Positions 1 to 12,477 are shown, counted from the stretch's first letter. The stretch is DNA of 64,000 nucleotides from Bemisia tabaci (GCF_918797505.1 NC_092794.1:64827345-64891344); one strand, 5' to 3'. The notes: a model not told the origin generated them from the sequence alone. Program-made: numbers and translations.

Positions 1-873
1 ATGGAAGAAACAAACGCAGGATAGTGTAAACAATATTAAAAAATGAAAAAGTGGATAAATAAATAAAAGTAAAAATGTGTGTCTATCTGTCCAAGGAAAT
101 TAAACAAACACAAGATCCACGATCCGGCGCGGCGTAGATCTTTCCTACTCTCTCGACCCTTCTCTTCTCTTCTCCTCCTCTCTGGTCGTCTTCCTCCTCT
201 CTTCGCCCCTCAACACTTTTTCCTTCATTATGCTTGGGTTTTACTTCATGTTTCTAGAAACCTCCTCTGTCTTGACCATCGCTCCAGTCTCACCGTCATT
301 AGTTCTGAACTATTTTTCTTATTCTTACTTTGAGGTGAATCCGTAGAAGGAATAAGCAAAATTCGAGATCACCACCACATTTTACTAAAAAACAGTTTTC
401 ACTGTAAATCTTTTGTAATTACACATCAATCTCGCTTATAAATACATTTTATCTGTCATACCTGAAAATATCTCTTTAATTTACCCTGTATCCAAAGTGG
501 AAGTGTGTGGAATTAACCGTTCAAGTTGACGTACTGAATGCAATTTATCGGGATCGGATACTTTCAGCTTTATTTTAGGGTTCAAAAAATAATTTTTTGG
601 TAAATAAACAGCTGAAAGGAGTCTCTAGAGATAAAGCAGGTCTGTTTCATTTGGAATGGAGCCAAACGTTTAAACTTAAACAAATATTTTAGCAAAATTG
701 GTTCGAAATCTCGATGTCGTTCCGTTTACAGGTAGAAAACTTCAATTCATGGCCCTTCAATCTTTTCATTTCAGGTATACTTAAACGTTTCGATTATAGA
801 TACCAAACTGGTTTTAGATAATTACTTCATATTTCGATATATTCCCTACATCCAAAACTAATGGATCTCTGTT
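1..873. other. AT-rich DNA without recognisable gene
   Basis: A CT-rich stretch at about 140-200 is the only local feature. Short open frames here have no protein-like composition. It lies beyond the likely 3' end of the FOX gene. Confidence 0.5.
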
Positions 874-1118
874 TGCGACGCACAGTGGATCGAGTCCATA
901 GGAGAAGTCGAACAAAATGTGGAAACTTTAAACGCTTATAACTCCGTTCATACAAAACTTTGAGGTTCAAAATGTGGCTTCATCGGTTTCCTCGTGAAAT
1001 GTTCTTCTTTAAGCACCCCTTGAAATTTAAAATGTGACGAAATTAACATCAAAAATTTGAAGTTTAAGTCAAAAATTTCATGTCCGACCTCTCCAATTGA
1101 CTCGATCTACTGTGCGAC
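874..1118. mobile_element. Short inverted-repeat element (CACAGTGGATC ends), copy 1
   Basis: Ends are GCACAGTGGATCGAGTC on the left and GACTCGATCTACTGTGC on the right, an imperfect inverted repeat. A GCGACG lies next to both ends and may be a target duplication. The inside matches 40252-40484 over its length (AACTTTAAA, ATAACTCCGTT, GGTTTTCTCG-like blocks). There is no coding capacity. Confidence 0.6.
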
Positions 1119-1498
1119 GTTGCAGCCTTATCACACTTCATTTTTTCATTGGAAAGCTAGTCAGCTTGAAAATTTCTTGATTTATCGTCTCTATTCGCAG
1201 GATATTCCGTAGGAATTTCAATTAGCTGTATAGTCGACTCGTTTTTCTTTGCAAAAACAAAATAGAAGCAGAGATTCTGAAACACCACAGAGGAGATAAG
1301 TGGTTTCGTATCTTAGCCGTCGATATGCTATGCAATACATCGTGGTACTGCGGTCATCGCGCACACTATGCAAGGAACCCGGACATAGTTCCTTTTTTTT
1401 GGCAATAAGCATCTTTTGGAGAAAACGATGAAGCTGGAAAGAAGATGAATTTCAAACATTTTTCCACTCAAGACATCGAGAAAAAGGATTCAGGTCAA

Positions 1499-2452
1499 CC
1501 CTGGTAAAAATTGGCGGTAGAATCTGGGTTCCAAAACACCATAGACCTACAGCCGGCTGTAAAATTTCCAATAGCTTCTATAGCCGGCTACACAATTTCT
1601 TATAGCCTTTTATAGCCGATGGCGATTAAGCAACATCCAGACGATAAAGTGTATGCTAAACGTTACTAATTACGGATGCTAGGACTGAGTGAGTTTTTGG
1701 AATACTGCTCTCTTTTTGGGTCGTATAGTATCTTGATTTATTTTGCGAGGAAAGCTCCGTACTTTTGATGTATGGCTGCCATTACTAATATATTAGAGCG
1801 CCTTCAGTTTCGAATGATACTGTGCAATACCTCTGGTGTGAAATAGTTGCTTCAAGCGCCGTGGTTCCTTGCGGCGCGGGGGGCGGGCAGCCAACGCGAA
1901 ACGCGCATTGGCGCCTACAAACCTAACAGGGATACTTCACGCGTTGCGCAATGCGTGAAGTATCCCTGTTAGGTTTGTAGGCGCCAGTGCGTCGCCGCTC
2001 CGCTTTGTTTTAGGCTCTGATATTTAATTTGGCGGATTCAGCGTTATTCAACTCATGATTTTGAAATGTTTGCACATCCTGTATGGATTATTCTCATTTT
2101 AATTGATGAAAAAAAATATGTATTAAAGGAAAAAATAATGTGTGTTTTGTAAATATTAAGGTGGTTCCGTATCAAACTTAATGATTTCCAGAGCACACGA
2201 ATTTCTACAAAATTTCTTATAGCCTTTTATAATCGATGGCGAAAAAGCAACAACCAGGCGATAAAGTGTAAATCCCAGCGATAGGAACTATAGCCCGGCT
2301 GCATAATTTTTTATCGCTTCGTATAGCCCGGCCGTATGATTTTCTCCGCATTCTACAGCCAGCTATATGATTTTCTGTAGCCTTCTTTCGCCGGCTATAA
2401 GAATTCCTATGGTATTTTGAAACGCAGCTCTTATCGCCAATTTTTACCAGGG
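1499..2452. mobile_element. 954-bp non-autonomous element with CCCTGGTAAAAATTGGCG ends, copy 1
   Basis: Terminal inverted repeats CCCTGGTAAAAATTGGCG and CGCCAATTTTTACCAGGG frame 954 bases without a long reading frame. Subterminal blocks repeat a 'tatAGCCGGCTA' theme many times on both sides. The centre (about 1914-1990) is a near-perfect hairpin built of GCAATGCGTGAAGTAT and TTTGTAGGCGCC. A nearly identical copy is at 51016. Flanking bases (AA/AA here, GA/GA at the other copy) allow at most a 2-bp duplication. The superfamily is not identified. Confidence 0.8.
1903..1990. repeat. Hairpin core of the 954-bp element
   Basis: Two arms of about 37 bases, reading GCGCCTACAAACCTAACAGG on the left and its complement on the right, meet at GCGTTGCGCAATGCG. 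The second copy is at about 51414-51510. The loop-proximal part is the same GCAATGCGTGAAGTAT word found in the tandem array of the 1.1-kb hAT-like element. Confidence 0.75.
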
Positions 2453-5400
2453 AAAAGCGTTATTCCCAACAGTGGTCTACTAAATAGGGGAAAATAGTCA
2501 ACAGTTATAATAACATCACAGATGCCACACTGGACTAACTTATAAGTGTGAAATCAACGTTTCCCCTTAAGGCGATTTAAACCTCCTACTCGCTAAGGAA
2601 ACAAAAGTTAAATGGAATATAATTGGACGCTGAACGCATTTCAGTATAGTAAGTTTGACGATCAAATAATTTTTTGTTCATAACTACGATGTTCAAGGGA
2701 GGGGAGAAAATGAAAAACGAACTTCTAATTACACACGTCTGCCAAAAAAAAGAATTAAAAACGCTGGGATTATGATGGTTGATTTTTATGTAGTTTTTTG
2801 CGCAGAGTCTGAAAATGACCTCAGTTTTTTACCCTACACCCACCAATTTTTTGCAAAATATTCCCCGAAAAATGAGTTTTTCAGAGGAACATTCAATTTT
2901 CCAGGAACTTGGTGGATGATTGTAACAAATCAAGGTCACTTTCAGATTTAGCAGCTCAAAGTACATTTTAAAAACGCATTGCATACGTGAACAATTTTCG
3001 TCATGTCTGAAGTCTGATACCTAGGTTTTTCCGGTCAAATAGAAACCGCTCATTTACTGTCATGTAGAAATTGTCCGTTTATTTGGCATCTAAGAGGAAG
3101 AGAAAATATATATTATTTATTTTTTCACTAGGGCTTCACCTACCTATACTTTCTTTTTACTGTTGGGGCCAAAGATGACGTGAACTTTTTCCGTCATCCT
3201 CAGATTTTTTCGAGGAAACGCATTTTCCAAAACGGAACGCCTTTTTTAGGTGCCAAAAAATGTGAGAAAACTGGTGGGTGATGGAAAAATTTGAAGCCAT
3301 TTTCGGCTTCAGAATCAAAAAGTAGGGTGGCCCCTGTAAAAAAAATGCATAACACACATTTCCCTGTCTTCTTTATGATACACCTTAAATGAGTCAAGTG
3401 TTACGCATACTGATACGGGCGGTTTATGACATTCGAACGGAAATTCATCGCTATAGTAGACACAGCTAGGGAAATTTTTGCGGCATAAGATGCACGATTC
3501 CACATGTTCTTTGAGCCATTCAATCCGAAGATGACTTTGGTTTAGTCACTAGCATGCACCCAAGTAGCTTTTTCAACGAAAAAATCGCGATTTTATCGCC
3601 AGTTTTATACGAATCGGAGGATGGTGCTCAATATTGGTCGCACTGTTAGGTGCATGTAACCGTCCCACAGTAGCTTTGTCAAAAATCGGAGATTTCAAAG
3701 AGAAAATTCACCAAAAAAACTGTTGAACTGTGAGAAACCTATTTGGTTCCTTTTCAAGAAAAAATGCCACAAATTGCACTCTTGCAAAAAAATTTCGCTT
3801 TGTTTTGGCAAAAAAATTTTTACACGAGTTTAGTGCTTGTGTCGCATATGGTGCAGTTTATGTAGTGTTAAGCATCAAGTGATTTTCAGAATTTAACAAA
3901 AATGAGGTGTCAACTTTTTGTATAATTTGTTCAACGCAAGTTGTACATGAATTGGACGTATAAAGACCCACAAGAGTTTCCTAACTCGTACATTTTGACA
4001 ACTATTGTGTTTTTGTAAGGGGTAAATTGAACAATCACTGCTACTATGCGTAGGTTACTATGTTTATTGGTAATCGTATCCTCAGCCGTGAAGCAACTGT
4101 GCTCTTTCTAAAGTTGGGTTCATACTATACCTACCTATTTTCACGATTCGATTTTGTTTTCAAGATTTCAAAGTGTTTGTCTTGGAAAAAATTGTAACAC
4201 GTCATTATAAACGATTTTTTTTATTTTCATCCGTGACAGTATTTACACAATATACATAAACAGACAATGATACATTTACTCTAAATGTTTGCAATACCTC
4301 TGTTTTTGGAGGGATATTTATTTTTTCCAGGAACTTTGCTTTTGATCACTCCTGGTAAGATTTCAACGCTGCATTACTTATCAAATCCTCCATCGAGTTC
4401 AGTGGCTATGGAATTCACAAATAAATGTTGAACTCATAACAATCAAAAAGTGCACCTTTTTTAGAAACGCTGAAACTGTAATGATCGTTTTTTTTTGTCT
4501 ATTGTAATGTTCTTTTATTCCTAAACCACCGATTATGGACTTTCGGACCATCTCCAGGGACTTAGATACATTGATTTAGTAATAACGAAACAGAGGTCAT
4601 TTATGTACATTTACAATGAGTTCAGAAGTATGATCAATTTTCTTCAATTCTTTCCTCCTCCCCCCGCCATACATCGAGGTTTTCTTAAGTAACTATTAAT
4701 ATAAAAAAGAAAAAAATGTAACAAAAATGTATTTAGTAACCTACAATTTAATAATTGCACCATCGATAATCTCTCCTCAGTACTTAACTCTCATCAGGCA
4801 AAACTTAAACGGAGAGGTGAAAATGGTTGAATTCGTGACGCATTGTGACGGAGACGGTAAGTTAGTGTAGCAAGAACCACAGTAAATTCTCAGGCATGGA
4901 CTCTAACCTCAGAAAATGAGATGAGGGAAGAGGCCTAACAATAATTTCCAAATACGACAACTTCCAACGTTGCGAGGGTCGCAAAAAACAAACACCTCAA
5001 GCTCAGGTATATCAGTTGGTATACCACAGTCGGTATCAGTCGGTTAGGTATACGTATCACAAACTCAAACATTTTCATGAGGCCTCTCTCCACCTGCGAA
5101 ATAATACAAATAACTACCCACAGAGATCAGTTTTTAGACTAGGGAAACAAACAAAAATAAGATCGTTGATTTCTAATTTCAATTTACAACGCACAGACAC
5201 AATCGCATCCAATCAACTGAAAGTTTACAGGTAAGTACAGAGTGGTTAACAATTCACCATTAACCAGACCATCATAAAAATGCCTGAACAAAATGAGAAA
5301 CGATAATTTTTACCGTGAAAATAATCATCTTTCGGCTGAATTTTAATCTTTCAAGTCGCTGGCCACAAATTGCACGACAATAGTCTTTCACAAAAAGAGA

Positions 5401-5492
5401 CATAAGTCAACTATTAATTACAAGGTAGACCAACATAATAAAAATCAAAGTGTGATCCTCAACATTGAGGGAAGCACATACTAGGTACAGTT
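2453..5492. other. AT-rich 3' flank, nothing recognised
   Basis: No gene-like frame, tRNA or clear inverted repeat seen. Several 60-70 codon frames at 3157-3503 overlap one another on the minus strand and lack protein-like composition. Confidence 0.5.
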
Positions 5493-5498
5493 TTTATT
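5493..5498 (-). terminator. Possible polyadenylation signal AATAAA for the FOX transcript
   Basis: TTTATT on the plus strand reads AATAAA on the minus strand, about 885 bases past the stop codon. I saw no canonical hexamer closer to the stop; an ATTAAA variant reads at 5779-5784. The choice is a guess without transcript data. Confidence 0.25.
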
Positions 5499-6378
5499 AT
5501 TTGCTCAATTCAATGGTCTCCATATCCAAAAAATATTTCCGTCCCCACTCCTATCCCTGTCTTAAGCCAATTTGCACAGAAGGCACCAGGAAAAAGTCTA
5601 AGTACTTGAAATCCTTGGAGAACAATGCATATTAAATCCATAAAATGTTGAGATTTCTTAAAATTCAATTTCAAAAGCTCATGAATTCAGTCGTGCATTT
5701 TTCACATTACCAAATCCTTTATCAGGAGGCATGCCGCTTTGTTTGACACTTACTTATCATTCAAATCGTCCCGGACCATTTAATAATGTATTCGCCATCT
5801 AATCTAACGTTGCATTGATGTTGAAGCGAGACAGCGCGATTTCTATCCGTGCAAGGATTGAATTTTAACAGAGTTGAGAGAAAAAAATTGTCTCGTACAC
5901 TGGTCTTCGTGCATACATTATTGTGAAAGTAAATCCGTAGATATGGAGGTATCTATTCATCTAATCTCAATTCAATTTCAGAATCTCGAAGAGATTGAAA
6001 TTTTTGAAATAAATGCTTGTAAACTTGACAAATAATTCCAAAACGCCTCTTTTTTGCAAATAAAATTCAAAAAGTTTCACTCCTCGGAATGGCATAACAA
6101 TTTCTTCGAATTAAGCATTACTTTCTTCCCAATGACCTGAGATTGAAACCGGAATCATCCACCTACCACAAATCCTCTTAACGAGAACAACTTTGATATT
6201 TCACACCAAAAAATATCGAAACTTTCGAAAGGATTCGATGTGGAACTCAAGATGTGGGGTGCTTTTCATGAAGCACAGGAGCGGGAGGTTCCACCTGCAT
6301 GTGCGTTGGCCCACTAGCGCGGTGCGCGGGATTCGCTGGAACTAGAAGGAGCATGTTCAAAAGCACCGATGAGCCTGT
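5499..6378 (-). other. Probable 3' UTR of the FOX gene
   Basis: AT-rich sequence after the stop codon with no reading frame. Its extent depends on the uncertain polyadenylation signal at 5493. The transition from the GC-rich exon to AT-rich sequence begins at about 6300. Confidence 0.35.
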
Positions 6379-6392
6379 TCAAAAGCACTTAT
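6349..6392 (-). repeat. 22-bp tandem duplication spanning the stop codon
   Basis: Two adjacent 22-bp units (6349-6370 and 6371-6392) share the core TGTTCAAAAGCAC and match at 19 of 22 positions. One unit contains the last codons and TGA stop of the FOX gene, and the other lies in the start of the 3' UTR. Confidence 0.8.
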
Positions 6393-6915
6393 CGGACATG
6401 GCATCATCCTCGTTACAACTGTCGGTCTCCTCGCCGTCCTCGGAGGTGCCGGAGGAGCGCGGAGGTTCGGGGGATCTCCTCATGAGGCTGTCGATGGTGA
6501 AGGTGGACTTCTTGCTGAGGTTGAGGATCTCCTTGCTGCAATCCTCCTTGGTGAGCCGTATGATCTCCAGCTGGTTGCGTTCGGGTTTCTTGCTGAGGTT
6601 GATCACCCCGCAGTCCTCCGGGTAGGGCTCGCTCTCACGGGAGATGAGCTCGATGTCGACCGAGTTGAGCTTCCGGGTGAGGTCGGAGAGGTCCTGCCCG
6701 ATGAAGCAGTGCGGGGGCTTTTTGCTCAGGTTCATGCCCAGCTCGGGGTTGTCCTCCTTGAGGATCTGCTTCATGAGCTTGCTCACGTCGATCGGCTCCG
6801 GGAATATCGATTGGTCGTTGAGCTGGTCGAACGAGATCGGCTGCTTCCCGCTCTCGCTCGAGAGGTAGCCTCCTGGCGATTGCGGGTACGTCGGGGCGGT
6901 CACCGGCGAGAACCT
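6379..6915 (-). CDS. FOX transcription factor, coding exon 3 (C-terminal repressor-like tail, residues 199-376, stop)
   Basis: Last coding exon: 178 codons plus TGA (6381-6379). The acceptor is TGCCTGTTGCAG before 6915, phase 0, matching the end of exon 2. The exon is much richer in G+C than the surrounding DNA, as expected of a constrained exon. In order, the tail has a Pro/Ser segment, PIDVSKLMK (about 239-247), three NLSKK copies (about 260-264, 304-308, 330-334; positions 6718-6732, 6586-6600, 6508-6522), FTIDSLM (about 337-343; 6481-6501), and an acidic Ser-rich end finishing DAMSDKCF. FTIDSLM fits the eh1 pattern FxIxxIL/M that recruits Groucho/TLE in many Fox proteins; vertebrate FoxL1 carries a similar FSIDSIL. 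The NLSKK units resemble the (P)xD/NLSxK motif bound by the CtBP co-repressor, without the leading Pro. A repressor role is inferred from these motifs. Whole protein: 75 + 123 + 178 = 376 residues, ordinary for the family. Confidence 0.88.
   Translation of the reverse strand, partial: RFSPVTAPTYPQSPGGYLSSESGKQPISFDQLNDQSIFPEPIDVSKLMKQILKEDNPELGMNLSKKPPHCFIGQDLSDLTRKLNSVDIELISRESEPYPEDCGVINLSKKPERNQLEIIRLTKEDCSKEILNLSKKSTFTIDSLMRRSPEPPRSSGTSEDGEETDSCNEDDAMSDKCF
6481..6501 (-). other. eh1-like Groucho-binding motif (FTIDSLM)
   Basis: Codons for F-T-I-D-S-L-M, residues about 337-343. The known eh1 consensus in Fox and homeodomain repressors is FxIxxIL, with M tolerated at the end. It lies three residues after the third NLSKK repeat. 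Function is inferred from the motif. Confidence 0.6.
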
Positions 6916-7251
6916 CTGCAACAGGCAATACAAATTTTGTCAATTATTTTCTTTAAAAACTAAATACTTAGGGGTTTTTTAACATGCAGACATATAAAGC
7001 CGCTTTTACAGCGCACTCTTGCGTTCTGCGACACCCAGCCGCCAAATTTCCCTATCCTCCCAAAGCCTTTCTGGGAGTTGGCACACCCTCATTTCTTCTA
7101 AAGTTTCTCTTTCTAGGGTTTTTTTTTACGTGTACTGAAAGTGACATGTCATTGAAAATGAAAGTATCGAACATCGATTTGTGGATTTTACATATCGATC
7201 TACGATAGTGGACTTCGACATTATTTGTTGGTAGACAATGTGCGCTACCAA

Positions 7252-7473
7252 TCACGGAAAAAACAAGTTAGCGTTGAGCCCTAACAGTCCTAACACTCTA
7301 GGTAAAATAGTGCCAGCACGACTGGCAGTAGTGCTGAGCCCTGTAGCTTTAGGGTCCAGCCCTACAGATTTAGGAGCCAGCCCTACAGTTTTAGGGTCCA
7401 TCCCTACTGCCTGTAGTTGGCGCTATTTTACCTAAAGTGTAAGGGCTCAGCGATAAGTCGTTTTTTCCGTGAT
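7252..7473. mobile_element. Palindromic MITE with TCACGGAAAAAA ends and an internal tandem repeat
   Basis: The left end ATCACGGAAAAAAC and right end GTTTTTTCCGTGAT are inverted. A second inverted pair lies inside (TAGGTAAAATAGTGCC and GGCGCTATTTTACCTA). The centre holds about three units of TTTAGGGTCCAGCCCTACAG. There is no coding capacity. Confidence 0.7.
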
Positions 7474-8537
7474 GAGAAGTAAACAGCGCTTTTCTGTGAA
7501 GTGACCGGAAAAATGTGGGATCCAAACACCATGAATTGGTTAATTTATCCTGGATAGCCTTTTAAGCCAATGTGTTGATAAGTCCCATGTTTTTCACTTG
7601 AAGCCTGTGTTTATGCAAAGGACAATGGATATACTCTCTGTATTCACTAGAATTCGCAGCTTCTAAAAAAAGGAATCCGCTCCAAAGTTCAACTAAAACC
7701 CGCAACTTCCATGTCGGCGAAAAAAGAGTAGATGATACTGAGTCATCTAACTCCCCTCTAATTCTCATCGGTGAAATTTTTGCGCTTTGCAGGTGTTCGA
7801 AAAAACTTGTTAGTATGTAAAAGTTGTCAAATGAACTTAATCACCTGACGTGGAAGAATCATCGACCGATTGATACCTATTATACTTCGCGCTGATAAAT
7901 TGCAGAGATATTCATGAAAAAAGTGATCTGTATTTTATAAACCGCGCGCATTCCTCCTCATTGATTTCCTCGTCATTTTTCTAATATCAGAGGGAGCCTA
8001 AGCTCTAGAACCAACTGCTGACTGAAAGCCGACGATTATGCAGATATCTTCCGCGGGTCTATACCTAAGCATCAACTGAAAATGACGGATGCCGCGAAAA
8101 ATCTCTGAAAACTCTTTTCCTTATCGCGGAAAAGCTCAACGATAAAGGAGAATAATTCAGATGCTGCGATCCGAATTTGAGCTGTACACCTTGTCAGTAG
8201 TCTACTTAAATTATGAACCAATAGACAGCGATCGTGACTTCTAATACTACGGCTTAGCGTCAGAACTATTCGTATGATTTCAAAGTGTCTATAAATTCTA
8301 ATCGGCACAATGTATCGACGATCCAAGAAAAAAAAATCTTCCTCTGAATAATTTATTCAGAGCCATACATCTCATACTTCGGTGTGGACCTCGTCGTGAA
8401 AGCTTTTGACCGGTCAATTCATATAGGGCATTATTAATCGTATAAGGGCTGCATTGGAATGTTGCCTTATCATAGTGGGGGTTTTGGCCTCGAAGTTGCA
8501 CCTTTATTTCACTTTTATTTTCTTACCTCTACCCCCT

Positions 8538-8655
8538 CTTTCTTGTCGTTCTTGATTCTTGTCGGAGCACCAGGCCCCTCCAAGAATCGATACATTTTCA
8601 TGGTTTTAAATGGAGAAAAAACGATGTTGGCAATTTTCTGGATTCGTCAATGCCC
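8538..8655. mobile_element. Partial hAT-like MITE (GGCGGATCCAG family), left end missing
   Basis: It shares GTCGGAGCACCAGGCCCCTC, AGAATCGATACATTT and the TTGGCAATTTTCTGGAT right end with the complete copy at 13899. No left terminal repeat is visible. Confidence 0.5.
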
Positions 8656-8948
8656 GCATGTACTTCCTGCCCCTATCTCCCTATTGTTATCAATTATTCA
8701 CCGAACAAAAATAATAATTAAATAATTTAGACAGGAACTCCAAGTATTTATCAGATTTTAAACAGCGGGTGGATTTCTCAGATTTATCATGATCTCGCAG
8801 AGCCATAAATGACATTTAGACTTAGAAAAACGATGGAACAGGAAATGCGTTCCCGGAAAAAGTATTTGAAGTTGGGCTTTGACAAGAGACATGAGTAACA
8901 AGATATTCCTGTTCTCGCGCCATTGAAGTAGGTATCGCCTTTGACATT

Positions 8949-9088
8949 TGGATTACAATTGCAATAAGGAACCACCATCGCTGGCACTCCCATAATAGCA
9001 CCTTTCTCCATAGGGAAACCAATGACATATATGTTGTTTCTAAAATGAGCCAGAAGTAGTGGTTCCTTATTGCAAAATGTGGTCCATT
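8949..9088. mobile_element. MITE with GCAATAAGGAACCAC ends, copy 1
   Basis: Inverted ends ATTGCAATAAGGAACCAC and GTGGTTCCTTATTGCAAAAT. The inside shares ATAGGGAAACCAATGACATA and GTTTCTAAAATGAGCCAGAA with the copies at 47488 and 46564. Confidence 0.65.
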
Positions 9089-9867
9089 TGGTCACTACTT
9101 CGCTCAACGGAGACCGAGAGTCGTCTATAACTCTAAATTTTAGGTTTTCCGCCTGCTCTAAGATTTTTCAAAAAACATAGAGATCTACTGAGCAAACGAT
9201 GGTGGCGCCACGTCGGTGCGTGGTGAAAAATCGCACTGATCACGTCATAGTGCATGTCTCAGTAATTAACCAATGCTGCGCGGCAACATGGGGACAATTG
9301 GGCGACTGTTTTCGTAGCATGCGAGAAGACTGTTCGACTCAAAAACAAGCGACGCGACGCCAGTCCGCAGCCCACAGCACAGCAAGCGATAACTTAATTG
9401 AAAAAACAAACTAACGCGCAAACAAACAAAATCCAATAGCACTCAGATTCAGGACTCTGGTTGGTTGCATTGTTCGTGGTATTCGCTTGATTTGTGACTG
9501 TTATCCTTCTCCGAAAGGACCCTCATTCGCGCAGGCAGCAGCGCTTTCGAGCAGTCTCAAGGAATCATTTCATGTTTGATGACCTACTAAGAGATCTCCT
9601 AAGTTTATATTTCTCAATGGCGGTTGATATACATTGCATTTTCCTAGCCTAGAATTATCAAGTTCTTATGATTATAAAAAAAATAATAAAAAACATAAAC
9701 TTTAAATAACGACTCAAAAATTGTCTTTGTATGATTTGCCGGCTCTAACTTCATGCCATAGAGGTGCCACATTACATAGGGGAATCCACGCTAACCACCG
9801 GGCAGCGTAAAGTCCGAACTGGGAACCACTGCATTTGTGAGAATGGATCCGCCTTCATTTGACGAGA

Positions 9868-9990
9868 TAGGCAAGACGAGCTCCCGAGAGCAGTAATAGT
9901 GGTATGTTGGCGCCTAAACCGTATTGCTAAAGAAAATTTATGTGAAGCCTGTTATTTTAATACCACTATTCAGACATGAAGGAGCCTGCC
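9868..9990. repeat. Inverted pair of the 'AATAGTGGTAT' dispersed repeat
   Basis: GGCAAGACGAGCTCCCGAGAG...AATAGTGGTAT on the left is matched in inverse by ATACCACTATTCAGACATGA..GGAGCCTGCC on the right. The same unit forms tandem arrays at 34331 and 39407. Confidence 0.5.
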
Positions 9991-12477
9991 TTTTCCTATC
10001 CTGAAAAATGAAGGAAAATTAGTTCGATGCAGGATATCGTGAGGTTTTGATGCAAGTTTCGGCATATCATGTAATTTTTCGCTTTCTATCAATTATTATT
10101 TAACTTTACTGGGAATTTTTCCATTTCCTGATTACGAAAGTTGCAATCACAAGACACAATAACGATAACGAACGCATGCAAAGTTGAAGTGACGTCATCA
10201 CTTAAGTTATTATCATTTACTTCTTGTCTCTTCTTCCGAAAGGCTCTTGGCGAACCAATAATAATTATCCCGAGTCTTTAGTGCCGCCTCTCGGATCCTC
10301 TCTTTAGAGAATCTTCTCGAGCATTTCGTCAGCCGCGAAAATATTTAAAATTATTCGTCAAATTCTTGAGCGAGTTATTCAAATCATCACTTGTAAGTGA
10401 ACCTATCCAGTGAATTCATTCGCAGTGAAACGATTTTCGCATGGTTGCCATAATTTCATTTTTAAGTAAGAGCCTCATGCAACGGGCAAGGTATCGGTTG
10501 TGCGACTCACCGGTGAAGAAACGATATTCCAAAACGTCAGAGATCGATTTGCATATGGTTCAGAGTACATGATAATGCTCAAATCAAGCACACTATCTTT
10601 CTTCCAATTGCAAAAAAAAGGAAGAGAGAGGGGTAAGAGAGGGATAGATGGACATTTATGATCTAAACGAAAACATGACAATCGGAGCAGGGGTGGATAC
10701 TGATTATTTCCAAACGCTTCCGACTTGTTTACAGAAGATTATTTTTCTCTCTGTTTTTCGATCGACCGAGTTCAAATCTTTTCCGGATATTAATCTCTAC
10801 GGTCAATTTTAAATGTACGACTCGATTTACAGATGGATTGCGGAAGGTCGCTCTTGTCAAAAATTTTTTAGTTGCTGAGTCGTAAAATTGAATGAAAAAA
10901 TTCTCAAATAATGGTTGATAGTTCCTCACGTTTTATAAGAAAAAATGATGTCCTACGACGATAAGCGGTACCTACTGACAGTTAACTGTCATTTGCAGTC
11001 ATCATGTTTTTTTTCCGCACACAGTGGTATTATTTGAGTTTATTCAGCATAAGCACTTTGATACGCTAAATTTAAATAGAAGTATGAGGTAAATGAAGAA
11101 TACTTTCAATGATGATCTCAAAATTTCATTTAAAAACTTACATGAATGGACGTTTTTAAAAAAGACCCCATTTACGCGGGCTTCCAAAGATAGTGCACAG
11201 AAGCGCCTTAAAACCTGTTGAATACCATACGACACACAATCTGGTTGAGTTGATTTGATTACAGTACCTCTTCTTCGCGTCATTATTGTTGTAGGTACAT
11301 TTAATGTATTCAATATTGATTTCGACCAAAATATCCTAATTTTAGGCTACGGATAAAAGTGGTTCATCGCTACAGAGTATCACGGAGAAATATGAATCGC
11401 ACCATTACAGGGAAAATTGCCCTTGACATGCACGAAAGATTAGAATGACACATGAAACCTTAATAAAATTTCATTATTTCAACACGGACTTTCTTTCTTT
11501 TCGTTCTTCTTAGTCATCATGGTGACGGTTCTTACTTCGCGACAAGGAAAAAGTTATCTCAAGAACGCTTTTTTTTGTCTCGCCGAAAAAAATTCTTTAT
11601 AAAAAGAAAAATAATGGTTGAGGTAGGCACTAAGAAAATTTTCTACTTGTGATTGTGATTTGATTCCTCCGTGGGAAAGTAAAGTTTCAATGCCTGGGAC
11701 GCTTTGATTTTCCGTGTCTCTTCTCTCTAAGCGTTGCATGTCTCAGCAACTTATCTTTCCAAGGTGGAAAATGGAAGAAAACCAATTTTAGAAACGAGCA
11801 ATCTCCACAGAAAATCGTCGACATTGCGGAAGGTGCAGGTTTGAGTACAATACGCTGCTAAAAACTGAAGTTTACAGTCAATGAGGCATGATCTAACTAC
11901 CTATTTAAACACAAACGCTGTGTAATTACCTATTCAACAAGTTTTGAAAATCGGCCGATAAGGATCTCATTATGCCTAGATTCGCTATTCTTGCAGCCTC
12001 ACATTGTTTTATCGACGTCAAAGTTCGTCATTAATTTGTTTTACGTCAACGGAGTAATCAAAACCAAAGTGTTTCGAAAGATTATGAACACCTCGCTGGC
12101 AGAATTGCAAATCAAGGCCGTTCAGAGCAGAGAAGGTTTTTTCAGGTAGCTCGACTACTTTGGGACTTCAATGCTAAATGGGGCCAAAATTATGAAAATA
12201 TACCCCGTTTCTAGTACAAGAAAAGACAAGTAAAAAGACATTTCGACGGTGAAACTACCATACCACGTAGCTCGTTCGCGGTGTTGAAAATCTCCGTTCC
12301 AATTGAATTTTTTTGAAGGAGAACGAAACAGTATAATTTCTTGAAATTTTCAGAGAGTTTTCTTCGCACAGGAAAAAATGAACAGGGAAGTTTTTAAGAA
12401 TTACCTTTGAGTTGTTTTTTATTTAAAAAATGAAGCAAGATAGGAAGTCTACAAAGTTGCAAACCAAGATACGCGGC

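Noticed and set aside
6635..6963. Open frames overlapping exon 3 in other frames and on the other strand
   Set aside because: Shadows of the GC-rich FOX exon, whose minus-strand frame has the splice sites, motifs and stop codon.
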